9,132 nucleotides of DNA from Capsulimonas sp039928515. Lineage in GTDB: Bacteria > Armatimonadota > Armatimonadia > Armatimonadales > Capsulimonadaceae. This document shows positions 8,329 to 9,132 of the stretch, one piece after another (within the stretch, counting starts at the first letter, position 1; the number at the start of each line of letters is the position of its first letter). Location of the stretch: assembly GCF_039928515.1 (NCBI RefSeq), contig NZ_JBDSSZ010000254.1; one strand, written 5' to 3'. Below the pieces are notes generated by a model. It saw only the letters and a program-made list of their open reading frames with translations, was not told the origin of the DNA and did no database searches. The position numbers and the translations under genes are program-made.

Positions 8329-9132
8329 CTAACTGTGGTTGCTGGTTTCACATTCAAATTGATAATCGCCGGAGCCGACCGCCAGGATAACCCATTTTTC
8401 AGGTTCCTGCCGCGCTTTGATTTCTGGCTTTTTCGCCAGCGTCTTTCCGTCGATTTTTACTGTACTCAAATTCGGAGAAGGCAAATAGACGCTGGCTTGA
8501 GTTTCTTTAGGGACATGCAGTTTGAGTGCGAAATGGTTTCCGGCGGATTTCTTCCAGTCAGCAGTGATGTCCCCCGCGACGGTGGAAACCTTTCCTTTCG
8601 CCCACGTTAAGTCCCCGCTGCGCGGCTTCACCACAAAGGTTTTCCAGCCGTATCCGGTCGGCTCCAATCCCAGCACCTTTTGGGGAAGCAATGCGGTGGG
8701 GCCGGAAGACCAGGCATGGGAAGTCGATCCCCAGGGAAGATCCCAGCCTTCATGCCAGGCGCCATCAAATGAGGCAAGTTTGGTTTGTTCTCCCCAGTTT
8801 TTGCGCATATAATCCAGCGCCCACTGGTCTTTTCCTTCCGCAAACATGGACTTTAATGTCCAATAGGCGAAAGATTCTTCGCTGCCTTTGCCCCGATTCA
8901 TAATCAGATCGGTCATGTCTAATTTTCGGCTTTCGTCGGGCAGTCCGTAGACCAGGGCGTACACTTGCGGCTGCTGTCCGATTTTTTCGCCTTCATAACT
9001 ATCCCACTGTAGTTTAGCGGTTTTACCGCTCTCTCTTTTCCTGGCTCACATGGCCTCCGCCATCTGATCAGATTTATTGCGACTTTGCTCGTTCTCGATG
9101 GAAGTGTCAAAAACTCCATCTTGATGCTTGGC
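8329..9132 (-). pseudogene. Broken GH78 alpha-L-rhamnosidase, C-terminal part
   Basis: The frame is open from 9045 to the TAG at 8329-8331 (238 codons) and encodes the end of a GH78 six-hairpin domain plus the C-terminal beta domain. Visible family features are QQPQVYALVYGL (about 8997-8941), FAYWTLKSMF, WHEGWD with its Glu codon at 8749-8751, SHAWSSGPT with its His codon at 8716-8718, and VLGLEP leading into the beta domain. Homology begins before the only alternative start, GTG at 8964, so that codon is unlikely to be the true start. An in-frame TGA lies at 9046-9048. Beyond it the same frame stays open to the window edge (28 codons, including SDQMAEAM, which plausibly belongs to the same helical domain). 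GH78 proteins usually exceed 700 residues, so the N-terminal two thirds is absent or out of view. Base composition is 42-48% GC in three lines I counted, against 60-73% elsewhere. An alternative is a C-terminal fragment joined to unrelated DNA near 9046. Confidence 0.7.
9046..9048 (-). other. In-frame TGA stop interrupting the GH78 frame
   Basis: The plus-strand triplet TCA reads TGA in the frame of the GH78 fragment. Downstream codons (9045-8332) are clearly GH78, and upstream codons to 9132 remain open in that same frame. The only frame-compatible start downstream is GTG at 8964, which falls inside conserved sequence. I see no stem-loop just downstream that would suggest selenocysteine insertion, and the family has no known selenoprotein members, so a nonsense mutation or a junction is the simpler reading. 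Confidence 0.75.

Noticed and set aside
9046..9048. TGA read as selenocysteine or as a sense codon
   Set aside because: No downstream stem-loop is apparent, GH78 enzymes are not known selenoproteins, and the same region shows other signs of decay such as a missing start and an altered composition.
8919..9119. A 66-codon minus-strand frame starting with ATG at 9119
   Set aside because: It overlaps the GH78 fragment in a different frame, does not resemble GH78 or any other family I know, and does not bridge the TGA by a sensible frameshift.

Overview
This is a bacterial chromosomal window of high GC content (about 60-70% in most of the lines I counted by hand). All recognisable genes lie on the minus strand, so transcription runs from high to low coordinates. 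No tRNA, rRNA, CRISPR array, integrase or transposase is visible. The genes suggest a free-living polysaccharide degrader from a high-GC, glycosidase-rich lineage. Armatimonadota, Acidobacteriota or Planctomycetota would fit, but the sequence does not settle which.

Layout in transcription order. (1) 9132 to 8329: the C-terminal part of a GH78 alpha-L-rhamnosidase-like protein. Its frame is broken by a TGA at 9046-9048, there is no credible start codon, and its base composition is clearly more AT-rich than the rest. It looks like a broken gene or a fragment. (2) 8311 to 5825: an intact, exported GH78-family alpha-L-rhamnosidase of 828 residues, beginning 17 bp after the fragment. (3) A 43-bp gap (5782-5824) with a possible extended -10 promoter and no terminator. 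(4) 5739 (or TTG at 5781) to 67: a giant protein of about 1890 residues with the order DUF4011, superfamily 1 helicase split by a long helical insertion, MTES_1575/Vsr-like endonuclease, DUF3320, C-terminal helical domain. (5) 1 to 66: a short GC-rich tract with three copies of a 14-bp direct repeat, running off the window edge.

Function. The two GH78 genes belong to release of L-rhamnose from plant or microbial polysaccharides or glycosides, outside the cytoplasm. The helicase-nuclease is a cytoplasmic nucleic-acid enzyme of the type found as single-gene defence systems. It has no sugar-related function that I can see, and its position behind the rhamnosidase is probably incidental. The most interesting items are the helicase-nuclease, with an internal duplication in its insertion, and the decayed GH78 neighbour with its sharp change in composition.
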